NCBI GenBank assembly: GCA_021292105.1
Contig: CM037871.1
Coordinates: 34,779,997-34,843,996, forward strand
Reading direction: 5' to 3'
Source of the DNA: Anadara kagoshimensis
Taxonomy: Eukaryota; Mollusca; Bivalvia; Arcoida; Arcidae
Length of the DNA: 64,000 nt
Every line of letters begins with the position of its first letter. Position 1 is the stretch's first letter. Of this stretch, positions 54,039 to 64,000 are shown one piece after another. The notes under the pieces are model-generated. The model was not told the origin of the DNA. It saw only the letters and a program-made list of their open reading frames with translations, and ran no database searches. Made by a program: the position numbers and the translations under genes.

Positions 54039-56930
54039 CAGTTGAACCCTGTTAATCGCATAGGCTCCGTGATTCAAAATTCTATGCGATTAACCGATAT
54101 ATGAAATTAACCGATAAGCAAGGTTAACTGTTGTGTTAAACAAAAAGAAAGATGATAATCCCGAGAATAAAATAATTTAAAAAGTGTTTGTTGTTGTCGT
54201 TTTTTAGCCACGAGTTGAATAGAATACAATATAAAAACTTGATAACTTCTGTTTTGAGAGTATTACTAAAAAGTGTAACATGTGCTCGATAATGTGTACA
54301 TGAAACGGCATCTACATCAAGTTAATAAAACGATATTTTTTTTAATTATTTTATTAAGTTGTAATAATTTTTAAGTTGTAAAATAAGAAACTTAGGAAAA
54401 CATTCTGATTGGTTATGATGTTTTCATGATTAATTCCAATCGTTATTTTAATAATCAAAGTGTTGTCTCCTGTGATCATAGAATAATCCCTGATGTTTAC
54501 TTTACTATCATTGGTTTCAGTGTCTTAACCTACCACTGTGTTTTTAGGTTTTGTGTCATCAGCGATACACATTTTAGTAAATTTCCGATAAGGGAGACAA
54601 ACCAATACAATATTCAAAATGGCGGCTGTTTTACTGGAGTACCGCGATATGTACAGAAAGAAGGAAAAAATACAAAACACAAACAAGTAAAAACAATTTA
54701 TACAACATATTTTATTCATTAAATACAAATGTTCTTCTACGTCTGTATAATATACATATTTGACACTTTCCCTCGATAACGGTGACGATCTTGGGTTTGT
54801 CACGAAACCTGGAAATGAAATCAAGTGCACATCGTATTTTGAAGAAAAATTATGATTTTTAGCTCACCTGAGCCAAAGGCTCAGATGAGCTATTGCAATC
54901 TATCACCGTCCGTCGTCCGTCGTGCGTCGTCCGTCGTGCGTCGTGTATAAACTTTACATTTTAATCTTCTCCTCCAAAACTACTGGGCCATATTTGATGA
55001 AACTTAGTGATTATCATGCCTAGGTAACAGCCTTTCTAAATTGTGTTCGGGGTTTGGCCACGCCCAACAAGATGGCCGCTGTTACTAAAAATAGCAAAAA
55101 GACAAAATAATCTTCTTCTCTGAAATCAAAAGGTGCAGGCAAATTTTGATTGGATATTTGGATTCAGCATACCTGGGAACATTATAATTGTGTTTTTCAT
55201 GAAAATTGAACAAAAAGTAGGTTACGCGTTTTTTGCGTAAAGTTACGTAATTTTTAAAATGAGACATTTATTGTTATAACTTCATAACGGCTGAAGATAA
55301 TTGTATGGAGTTTTCACTGTTGATCTTGTCTTGCAATTTTCTTCCAATTGATGTCAAGGTCGAAGGTCAAGGTCATGTCCCAGTTTTTGACCTTTGATAA
55401 AAAATGCTATTTTTTTTAACATTTCTTGTGATAATGGCGTAGGATTTTCAGTTATTTGTAGGTATTGACATGACAATCATTTTGATACATATATCAAGGT
55501 CATGGGTTTAAAGGCCAAGGTCACAGATGTCCAAGAATACCAAAATAGTTAATTATCTGCAAAACTATGAATTTTTTGTATAGGCATGTATATCAGAATT
55601 TTGTAGGTAATGGCACAATGGTCATTTTGATATATGAATAAAGGTCATGGGTTCAAAGGTCAAGGTCACAGATGTAAACAAGTACTGAAATGGTTAATTA
55701 TCTCAAAAACTATAAACTTTTTGAATAGGCATGTATATTGGAATATTGTAGGTATTGGCCTAACGATCATTTTGATATATGAATGAAGGTCATAGGTTCA
55801 AAGGTCAAGGTCAAAGACGCAAACAAATACTTAAACGGTTAATTATCTCAAAAACTATAAACTTTTTGTATAGGCATGTATATTGGAATATTGTAGGTAT
55901 TGGCCTAATGATCATTTTGATATATGAATAAAGATCATAGGTTCAAAGGTCAAGGTCATAGAATTGAACGAATATTTATATGGTTAATTATCTTAAAAAC
56001 TATAAACTTTTTGAATAGGCATGTATATTGGAATATTGTAGGTATTGGCCTAACGATCATTTTGATATATGAATGAAGGTCATAGGTTCAAAGGTCAAGG
56101 TCAAAGACGCAAACGAATACTTAAATGGTTAATTATCTAAAAAACTATAAACTTTTTGTGTAGGCATGTATATTGGAATATTGTAGGTATTGGCCTAATG
56201 ATCATTTTGATATATGAATGAAGGTCATAGGTTCAAAGGTCAAGGTCATAGAATTGAACGAATACTTAAATGGTTAATTATCTCAAAAACTATAAACTTT
56301 TTGTATAGGCATATATATTGGAATATTGTAGGTATTGGCCTAACGATCATTTTGATATATGAATAAAAGTCATAGGTTCAAAGGTCAAGGTCATAGCTGC
56401 GAATGAATATTGAAATGGTTAATTATCTCAAAAACTATAAACTTTTTGTATTGGCATGTATATTGGAATATTGTAGGTATTAGCCTAATGCACATTTTAA
56501 TATACAGATGTTTCAGCTGTTTATAAATAATATATTGTAGCCTGACTTTAAATATGTTATATATAGCATACTTATATAATAATTATTATAATTTTTGCAA
56601 AAATACTTGCATATTATTGGCCCTTACTGCTAAAAATTTTAATATCTCTTTTATTAATGTCATTGACCATTGAACCTCTGCATAAGATATGTACTCTTCC
56701 TCAGGTGAGCGTTAAGGCCCATGGGCCTCTTGTTTTTTTAAATCCTAGGGTTTTGGGATCAGGTCGGGAAATTTTCTATGCGATTAACCGGAGTTGGGCA
56801 TTTTTGGCTATGCAATTATGCGGGTAATTTTCAATAGAATAAATAAGAAATGGTTTTGGATTTCAAAATCCTACGCGATTAACTGATTTATGCGATTATC
56901 CGATATGCAATTAAGTGGGTTTGACTGTAT
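54039..56930. mobile_element. TIR element with 'tgcgattaaccgat' subterminal repeats, carrying a nested element
   Basis: The left end 'cagttgaaccctgttaatcg' and right end 'gcaattaagtgggtttgact' are imperfect inverted repeats of about 23 bp. 'atgcgattaaccgat' motifs recur near both ends (54082, 56779, 56872, 56890). The nested hairpin element at 54856-56736 accounts for about 1.9 kb. 54140-54855 is further interior or flank; it holds 'aaaatggcggctg' at 54617, a YY1-type promoter-like motif before a 23-codon ORF, of unknown meaning. Confidence 0.6.
54856..56736 (+). mobile_element. Tandem-repeat-bearing element with terminal hairpin, copy 3
   Basis: Same 5' hairpin and head as copy 1 ('agctcacctgagcc', 'aaactactgggccatatttg'), with an extra 'aacaagatggccgctgttac'. 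About eight units of 140-147 bp carry 'ggttcaaaggtcaaggtca'. The 3' end is 'caggtgagcgttaaggccca' then 'tgggcctcttgtttt'. Copies 1 and 3 are one subfamily, 47109 another. Confidence 0.8.
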
Positions 56931-57342
56931 CTCCATAATTTGATTACACAGAAGGTTGATAGGTTTGACTTTACTGTTAAATATCATTTGAATTTGCATA
57001 AATTAGTGAAAGAATGGCAGTGGAAATAGATTCAGGAGTGTGTTTGAAATTCAGATCAGAAATTCAGATCACAAGACGACTGAAGGCTGTATTATGACAG
57101 TTTTACATGCTGTGAATGTTTTAAAGAATGATTGTTGTATTAAATATTCAGTTCTGATAATTGGATTATCAAACCAGCTGATGTTTAAGTGCCTTTAAGC
57201 TTATACAATCAGACTTGATCAGTGCTTGCCCCTCAATCATACTTTATAGTTCTCCTAGATGTTGATGATTATTTAAGTGTTTGACGAGATTTTCTGTATA
57301 TGGTCGTGTTAATTACTATTTGTTTATTTTATTCTGTTTTAG

Positions 57343-57432
57343 CTATGGTAGGGTGGTATGGCGACCTACCGGGCCTCAATCCTTAAAGATGATGGACCAG
57401 ATAATATATCCCTAACAAGACAACTCAGTCAG
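57343..57432 (+). CDS. First coding exon of an unidentified gene (partial)
   Basis: The acceptor 'tttattctgttttag' precedes 57343. An ATG at 57358 (ggtggtATGG, good context) opens 25 codons reading MATYRASILKDDGP and then DNISLTRQLSQ, ending at the donor CAG|GTATGT in phase 0. A short out-of-frame upstream ATG at 57345 stops at 57384-57386. The pattern is a 5' UTR part plus the start of translation in an internal exon. I do not recognise the protein; the polar N-terminus without signal peptide suggests a cytosolic or nuclear product. Other exons must lie beyond 64000, and the 5' untranslated exon upstream is not identified. Confidence 0.6.
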
Positions 57433-57480
57433 GTATGTAAATTACTCACTCACGGAAAACATATCTTCGGTTTTTATCAA

Positions 57481-57606
57481 TTCTTAGACTTGGAACTATG
57501 GTTATAATGGTTAATAGTGAATTCTGACTTGAAAATTATTCTTTCTTAGACTTGGAACTATGGTTATAATGGTTAATAGTGAATTCTGACTTGAAAATTA
57601 TTCTTT
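57481..57606 (+). repeat. 62-bp perfect tandem duplication
   Basis: 'cttagacttggaactatggt' through 'gacttgaaaattattctt' is repeated without change at an offset of 62 bp. Either very recent or an assembly artefact. Confidence 0.92.
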
Positions 57607-58736
57607 CACAAAAATTCTCTGCCTCAGAAGTACATTTTACTATTCTTTTGTAAAAAAGGTTCATTGAAACATTAATGGGTGTTGAGATTACGTTCATTAA
57701 AATAAATACATGTATGTATGATTAATTTAATGAAAGAAAAAATTATATTACAACCGGTATTTGTGTCACATAGAATGATGTCCTAAGGTGAATATTGGAG
57801 TATGTTGGTAAAAGCAGAACAGTCATTGATGTATTGTTTTATCGGAACTAGGTTTCCACATGTGATGTGTGATATGAAAGAAAATGCAATCATGTTAGTA
57901 TACTTTTATTGTGAAACAAACACTTTTGATGGTTTTGGTATAAAAAAAACTCTAAAAAAAGTTTTTAACTTTTTTGGTAAAAGAGTTTTTGTAATATTCT
58001 ATCATCTACATCAGTGTTTGCATCAAGTATCAGTGACCAATGTTATGTTTATGGAACAAATTCTGTAAACAAGTTTAATGTAGTAAGAAAAGTTTAATGT
58101 ATATATACATGTTCTTGATGAAATCTTGACAAATATCCACAATAAAATATCGTTATGATATACTGAAATTATATTTTGCTCCCTGTAGACTGTACATGCA
58201 TCCATTCCCATGCTGATGTTGAATATCTGCTGCTTTGTATTGACTTGTCTTCTTTGGAGTTCCCCTCATTGCTTGGAGCACCAGTTGCTGCTGCTGTATC
58301 AGTAGAGTTTATGTTTAAATTATTTGAAAACAACTCAAAACTTGTGATGATTTACGTCTAACAAATTAAAAACAATGATATATAAAACTGCATAGTTTCT
58401 TTAATCATGATTTGATTGGATAATATACTATACATATTAACAGTTATGCCCAATCAAAATTATGTTTCCAAGAGGCTTAAACATGTCATTATAACAGATA
58501 ACATACTTTTGTTGTCAATGTATGCATACATACATTTATGGATTTTAAAATTTATTTAGTTTAATGTGATTGATCACTAGAAAATGTGATCAATTTGTTT
58601 GATAATGTGAGAAAATAATAGTCATTATTTATATCAATTAATCAGGCCAATCTACTTACCCCCAGTATACAAAATGGATCTGAGAATCTCTAAACTGCAT
58701 TAGTTCATACAGTAGCTGTACTGAATCAGTAACTGA

Positions 58737-58832
58737 TGTTTCCTGGTGGAAGTCCATGTGTTCAACTAAATTTACCGGTGTTCAAAGATTTCGCTTTCGT
58801 TTTTGGATTGTGATTTTGAAAATTGACTGGTA
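58737..58832 (+). repeat. Dispersed relative of the 41-bp satellite unit
   Basis: 'ttcctggtggaagtccatgt', 'gttcaactaaatttaccggt' and 'gttcaaagatttcgctttcg' are followed by 'ttttggattgtgattttgaa', colinear with 19836-19960. One satellite-like unit, not amplified. Confidence 0.7.
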
Positions 58833-59918
58833 TGTCTGTTTATACCCCCCCTCCCCCACAAAGGATGTTGGGGGGGGGGGGGGATATAAAGCAATCACCC
58901 TGTCTTTCTGTCTGGTTGTCTGTCCCAATATCATTCCCACTCCCTATCTTCCATGTCAATGGATGGATTTTGACCAGACTTGGCACAAATGTAAACTACA
59001 CAAGACGACGTTTATGTGCTTAAGTCAAAGGTAAAGGTCAGAAGGTCAATGTTGGAGAAGGGGGGGGGGGGTGTATTTGGATCTCAAGAGACAGTTTTGA
59101 TTTGACACTGTACAAGGAAAATGTGAGGTCATGGCAAAAATAGGGACAATGGAAGAACAATGGCAGTCTTATTAGGGATTAATTATATATTACTCTCTAT
59201 GATCAGCTGAAAAATTTCTAAAGCAATGTTAAATAGTTTGCAGCTAACAAAATTGGAAATGCTTTCAATTAAACAATTAGTTCCATGAGTGGAGTTAGGA
59301 CACCCCAGTCAAGGTATCAAGGTGGTCAGTTCTTGGATGGTGGAGGGAAGCAGAGTATGAGGAGAAAATTAGGACCTTTGACAAGCGAACTTTCTCACAC
59401 AAGATCTGCCCCAAGTGGTATTCTAACTACACAAACTAAGCGTGAGGGAGGCACTGTGACCTGTAACCACATATTCCATACCAACCCTGATCAGTTCCAT
59501 GAGCTTCATGTCGACATATTTTTCTATAAAACAGTTAGTCCATAGCTATATTCATTACACCACACCAACCACATTTTTAGTGCAATGTTATACAGTGTAT
59601 AATATACAATTATAGCATTTCAGTGAGTGTGATATGATGTTTTATCGGCAAAGAAAAGCAATCTTGGCCGAGGCCGAATTATATGTAACTTATTGGATTC
59701 TATATATACATGTATACACTGATATTAAAGTCATTCAAATGTTAGAGGGTATAAAAAGGTACACAAATAAAGTTCATTTAGCCGCACCAATGTTAAATAT
59801 TAGTGAGTTATTTTAAACATACATTTTTAACAGTCCTTACAAGTTTCAAAATTTAACAACAATTGATTTTAGGTTTGAGGTAGGAATATGTAGTAAGACT
59901 AAATAAGCTAAATAATCT

Positions 59919-59969
59919 GTGTGTGTGTGTGTGTGTGTTTAAATTTTGTGTGTGTGTGTGTGTGTTTAA

Positions 59970-60000
<31 letters not shown>

Positions 60001-60053
60001 TTAAATTTTGTGTGTGTGTGTGTGTGTTAGTGTGTGTGTTAGTGTGTGTGTGT
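59919..60053. repeat. (GT)n compound tract with 'tttaaatttt' spacers
   Basis: Four GT runs are separated by the identical spacer 'tttaaatttt', so the tract has grown both by dinucleotide slippage and by duplication of a longer unit. Confidence 0.9.
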
Positions 60054-60302
60054 TTAAATTTTGTTGGAATTATGAGTCACATTCACATTTAAATATTACC
60101 AGCTGTAGGTGAAATTGTTGAAATTTTAGACTGTGTCCTGTCAATCATATAAAACTGTTGTCAATTAATGTAAAAATAGTTTCTCTTAAAGGAGAACCTG
60201 AACTTGCTCATATGGAGAATACTTTGTGAGATTTAAACCCTGGTATTCTGCATTGGCTATTGGGTAGTCTACTATGTTACCCTAATAGATACAATAACTT
60301 TT

Positions 60303-60640
60303 CAGTTGGTTGAATGTTGCTTAACATCGCATCAGCAATTTTTCAGCTATTCACAATGAGCACTATTTCATTAATCTCTTGGATAAATCTATGATCAATT
60401 TCGTGTATGTGAAGTGCGAATGTGGTGTATGGTCTGCCTTGTATTAGCATGCACTCAGGGCGACTTTAAGGTGCTAGCTCACAGAGTTAGTATGCCACAG
60501 ACAAGCGTATCACAGTAAAGACCTATGACAAAGATTATTCACTTTCCCACACATGGTCTTGACAGGGACTTGAACTCACAGCGGTGATAGACCCTGGATT
60601 TGTAGACTGTCGTCTTATCCATTAGGCCACCACGGCCTCA
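60303..60640 (-). mobile_element. tRNA-headed SINE, family B, copy 3
   Basis: Minus orientation. The head 'gaggccgtggtggcctaatg' is at 60640, box B 'gagttcaagtccctg' near 60570, and the tail 'gatgcgatgttaagcaacat' at 60313-60332. Just outside, 'aataacttttcagatctgtt' is duplicated at an offset of 46 bp (60641 and 60687). Confidence 0.75.
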
Positions 60641-61325
60641 AATAACTTTTCAGATCTGTTTACATGAAAACAAAGCAGTTTGTTTTAATAACTTTTCAGA
60701 TCTGTTTACATTAAAACAAAGTTTAACTGCTAAAAATTGTGATAGACATATAATACATCGTCTTCAATTACATTTCCATCAAATTTTAATTTTTGGCTGA
60801 AAAAAAGACTGAACATAACAGAAGCAAACCATTTTGATCATTTTTTGTGAAAAATAATTTTTCAAAACTTTTACATAAAAGTATAATGGGTAGGGTAACA
60901 AATGAAAGGAAGTTGTACTTCATACAAGATAAACCCTTGGCGTTTCATGTTGTTTTTCCAGCTATAATAAGATATCAGTTGTGTTCTTTATATCCTCAAG
61001 TCTATTGTTATGTAACCACTACACGTAAGTCTGTTTTAACCCAAGGATAAAGAAGAAAACAAATGAAACAGGAAATGATGCTCACTATCTATACTGTGGG
61101 TGAAGTCCCTGGTACTTACTTGTCATGATTTACCCCTGTGGGTAAAATAGTATCAACATTATAAAAACAATACTGAATATAACTTGTGGCTGTTTTAAAA
61201 CAATTTTAAGTTTAATTAAGTGTGATATATATATATCAACTTCATACTCCTAATGATAATGAATGTAAATTCTAGTGAAATCTTATCATTATTTTGGATA
61301 ATATATATATATATTATACTAGTAC

Positions 61326-61550
61326 TAGGTTTCTACAAATTTAAAAGTATTAGCTCATTATTATTTTTAGTAGTTCATGTATATGAGTAGCAAAATTATT
61401 TCCAAAATTTGAAAATTCATGTACCGACAGCACTGTCCTCTTTAAAGTACTTTTTCCCAAATTTGCTAAACTATATTACATGTTACTTTTTGGCCTGAAA
61501 GAAATTAGTAGCCAATGGCGATTTTGGCCCCAAGAAAAAGTAAGAAAGTA
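61326..61550. mobile_element. 'aggtttccat' family repeat, copy 2 (decayed)
   Basis: Colinear with 6549-6722: 'taggtttctacaaat', 'tttccaaaatttgaaaatt', 'ttcccaaatttgctaaa' and 'gtagccaatggcgattttgg'. The right end is poorly kept. Confidence 0.5.
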
Positions 61551-61788
61551 TATTAGATAATGTTTAATACTGTACAGTTGGATTTATCTAGCCTAATCTC
61601 ATTTGGACAAAAGTTTGGGTTTGGTTTAGACAGGTTTTCAGTTTACACAGGTTATTTTAACCAACACTAGTAATGATATGCCCTGATAAGATAGTTCATT
61701 TTAGACAAGTTTTTGTTTTAATCTGGATATTAAGTTTCCATAGGTTTAATGTTATAAGTTGGTCCATATCTATATGAATCATGTTGTT

Positions 61789-62235
61789 ACAGTCAAACCT
61801 GTCTTTAAAGGTCATTTAAAAGGAAGCAGTAACAGTTGTCTTTATGGACAGGTGGTCCTTATATGCAGGTCCAGATTACATGAATAAAGAGTGTTTGAGA
61901 TTAATAGAATCTATTGCTACTGGTCATGTGAGATAGGGAAATCTCACCCTCTGTCTTTTATGTTTGGTCCAGAACTCGGCTATGACCAGTAGCAATTGAT
62001 TCTTTTTCTCACACCTGATTCCGTTAAAAATTTATTAAAAGCTTCTAGGGTCACAGAAAACAGCTGTTCATTTGGGCATAGCATGTAGCCTGTCTAGGAT
62101 GAGACAACGAAATCTCACATGGGTGACAATGCAAGATTTCCACATCACTGGTGTGAGAAAATATTTTACTAGCATTTAAAAATGGGTACCGGTAGTTCTT
62201 ATATAATGGTGGCTCTTTAAGACAGGTTTGACTGC
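61789..62235 (-). mobile_element. MITE, 'aaaggccacct' family, copy 4, split by a fold-back insert
   Basis: The ends 'acagtcaaacctgtctttaa' and 'tctttaagacaggtttgact' fit the family, but the element is 447 bp instead of about 180. The extra DNA (about 61900-62165) is itself inverted: 'attgctactggtcatgtgag' faces 'ctatgaccagtagcaattga', with 'atctcacc' blocks. A nested insertion. Confidence 0.65.
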
Positions 62236-62934
62236 ATTTTTAAATGTCACTCTTAGGATAAACAAGTTTTAAGTCTGGTGAATAATATGTTAATTTTATT
62301 TATTTAGACATGTATTTTATTAGGATACTTCATTACATGGTCAAGTGGTCTAAAGCACACACTTACGGATAAAAAAATCCCAGATAGATACCTGTATTAA
62401 TAGATTTAATTATGCACAAATTAAGTTCAAACTTGACATATAGACATATAAGTCAATGTATAGCCAAGTAATATATGTAACAGATTTTTCTGAAAAATGT
62501 ATGTCAATGAAGTATTCATTTAACTGATTTTTTTTTGAAAATCTTCTCTGAAACTGCCATGTTGAATAAAATTCAGATCCTTGGTTTTGTTGCAAATTAA
62601 AAATTATATGTCATGGTCATCCAAAATCCTAGATAGCTGTCATTTCTATAAATAGAAAATAAAAGAGATAAGTAGCCAATAGCCAATGGACTGTTTTAGT
62701 AATTTCATATATAGGAAGTAGAGGTATAGCCAATTAACATATGTAACAGGTTTTTTTTTAAATTTTTTGTCATCTTAGTTTTCACATGTACAGAGAATAC
62801 TATTAGCCAAGTCTTTTAAAATTTTCTTTTCTAGAAAAACTGGGACAAATTGAATGACATTCATTTTGCATAAAAACATGATATTTTTAATAGTATGTTT
62901 TTTATTCTTTTAACTATGGTAGCTTGTTTGGTAT

Positions 62935-63400
62935 CAAGACAACTTGTACCCAGACCAACTAGACAATACATACCCAAGACATGTACCCAAAGACATGTAC
63001 CCAAATACAACATGTACCCAACTTGAGACAATTATCTCTTACCCAAGAAAACAAACAAAGAACATTAACAGGTTTTTTTTACCTAAGCAAATTTAAATCA
63101 TTGTTTTAACTTTAAATCAATTTAACTTACCAATCAAGAACATGCACTTACTGCTAATATTTCCCGTTACATGTTAGTAAACTGAATTGCTGGAGGACAA
63201 CTGTAATTTTTTATATTTGTATGTGTGCTTTGATGGCGAAAATAATTCTCTGTAAGCTAGAAAAAACTGAATTTTCTTAAATCGTTTTCTTTGGTGCAAG
63301 TTGTCTTTGGTTAAGTAGGAACTGGTGTAAAATATGCATGGGTGGAAGTTGTCTTGGTATGAGTACAAGTTGACATGGGCTCTAGTTGTCTTGGGTATGA
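62935..63400. repeat. Imperfect inverted repeat of 'caagacaacttgtaccca' motifs
   Basis: The left side repeats 'caagacaacttgtaccca', 'acccaagacatgtaccca' and 'aacatgtacccaact'. The right side (63290-63400) has the inverse: 'ggtgcaagttgtctttgg', 'tggaagttgtcttggtatga' and 'agttgtcttgggtatga'. Together a loose palindrome with short internal repeats. No ORF. Confidence 0.55.
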
Positions 63401-63493
63401 ATTGCCCAGCAATCGCTTGTTTATCATAAATAAAAACAAATATTGGTGAGGCCAAAAATAAACTAAATGAAAGAGATGATATTGCTTACTTGC

Positions 63494-63690
63494 TTATGTC
63501 TGTGGTACCAGGGAGGTACATAGGCCACTGACAACACTCCTCCAGGTGGTTCTATTCTGTGCTAATCTGCCCAGGTCTTGCCATTTGTATCCCTCTCTAT
63601 CCATTTCTGATTGCAGGTTTCTCCGCCAGGTGTTTCTTGGCCTTCCAACTTTTCTTTTTCCTTGAGGATTCCACTGCAGTGCTTGTCTTG
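63494..63690 (-). pseudogene. C-terminal tail of a LINE-type ORF2, 5'-truncated
   Basis: Minus strand: an unbroken frame of about 65 codons, RQALQWNPQGKRKVGRPRNT, WRRNLQSEMDREGYKWQDLG and RLAQNRTTWRSVVSGLC, to a TAA at 63496-63494. The 'ALxWxPxGKRxxGRPxxTWRR ... R..W' pattern is the usual end of the ORF2 protein in many animal LINEs. It is truncated at about 63690, where a short AT-rich 'aattcaaattcaaattcaa' repeat begins. The lack of stops suggests a fairly young insertion. Confidence 0.75.
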
Positions 63691-63699
63691 TAATTGAAT

Positions 63700-64000
63700 T
63701 TGAAATTCAAATTCAAATTCAAAGAGATGATATAAAATGATATATTTACAAAATAAGTTTTACTTGTTTGTGTGTGTTTCAGGAAAAACACTTTGTATTT
63801 TTTAAATGAAATTTAAAATAAAATTGTGGTATGAAAATTGTTAACCCATAATTATTTCCATAGAAAGACATTTATTTATTTATTTTTATTTATTTCAATT
63901 TATTTATTTATTTATTTCAAAGAATATAAACACAAACTTTATATTAAATAATGGTGGTGCCAAAAATAAACCAGAAATGGTTTCCATTAAAATTATAATG
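63700..64000. other. AT-rich end with (TTTA)n
   Basis: Contains a short 'attcaaattcaaattcaaa' repeat and a TTTA run at about 63868-63918. No coding region. Confidence 0.6.

Larger units (their letters stand above)
57433..64000 (+). other. Probable first coding intron of the gene starting at 57358
   Basis: Starts with the GT donor at 57433. No further exon with convincing splice sites and frame was found. It contains the duplication at 57481-57606, the satellite relative at 58737, poly-G runs at 58870 and 59060, the GT compound tract at 59919, a SINE, two MITEs and a LINE tail. ORFs at 57802, 58176, 58756 and 59285 show no domain. Confidence 0.45.

Noticed and set aside
54617..54690. Short gene starting at 'aaaATGGCGG'
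   Set aside because: Only 23 codons, no good splice donor, and it lies inside a TIR element. Noted only as a promoter-like motif.
58176..58361. Possible coding exon on either strand (58190-58310 is open on both)
   Set aside because: No convincing acceptor and donor pair in phase with the exon at 57358, and no recognised domain.
59285..59545. 86-codon plus-strand ORF beginning MSGVRTPQ
   Set aside because: No splice signals, no domain, and the composition changes midway. It may be an old repeat.

Overview
The window looks like nuclear DNA of a bivalve mollusc. It is AT-rich, has long introns with GT/AG borders, carries an animal-type PIG-O gene and an intronless TRIM-type gene of the kind expanded in bivalves, and is packed with short non-autonomous transposons, tRNA-headed SINEs and tandem-repeat-bearing elements like the pearl/Helentron-associated elements of bivalves. 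No species is claimed. No prokaryotic, organellar or CRISPR feature is visible.

Layout. 2184-13237 (minus strand) holds a complete six-exon gene for GPI ethanolamine phosphate transferase 3 (PIG-O, 1090 residues). Its introns contain SINEs, MITEs and tandem repeats. 13238-16367 is a divergent intergenic region with a 165-bp near-perfect palindrome and an ETS-type site close to each flanking start. 16368-18353 (plus strand) is a TRIM-family gene: RING and two B-boxes are intact, but the coiled-coil and NHL-like C-terminal part is broken by at least five frameshifts. 18422-18862 is a 27-bp minisatellite. 19904-24932 is a 5-kb satellite of about 123 units of 41 or 40 bp, whose two halves are copies of each other. 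Its unit matches a dispersed repeat present elsewhere in the window, which suggests where the satellite came from.

28526-33424 is a nested transposon. An outer element with terminal inverted repeats of about 180 bp carries a minus-strand relic of a protein with a PIN/FEN-like nuclease signature and a C-terminal CXC cysteine motif. That relic is interrupted by a plus-strand relic of an R2-like non-LTR retrotransposon. 33425-57342 has no gene I can support. It holds three large copies of an element (44623-45592, 47109-49726, 54856-56736) built from about 146-bp tandem units, each with a nuclear-receptor-type AGGTCAAGGTCA motif. Two of these sit inside other terminal-inverted-repeat elements. 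It also holds several MITE and SINE families.

57343-57432 is a convincing first coding exon (25 codons, good splice sites) of an unidentified plus-strand gene that continues past the window. The rest of the window is probably its first long coding intron, ending near a LINE 3' tail at 63494-63690.

Apart from PIG-O, the broken TRIM gene and the single exon, the annotation is mainly repeats. Their nesting gives a relative order of insertions. All family assignments are from reading motifs and translated pieces; no database search was possible.
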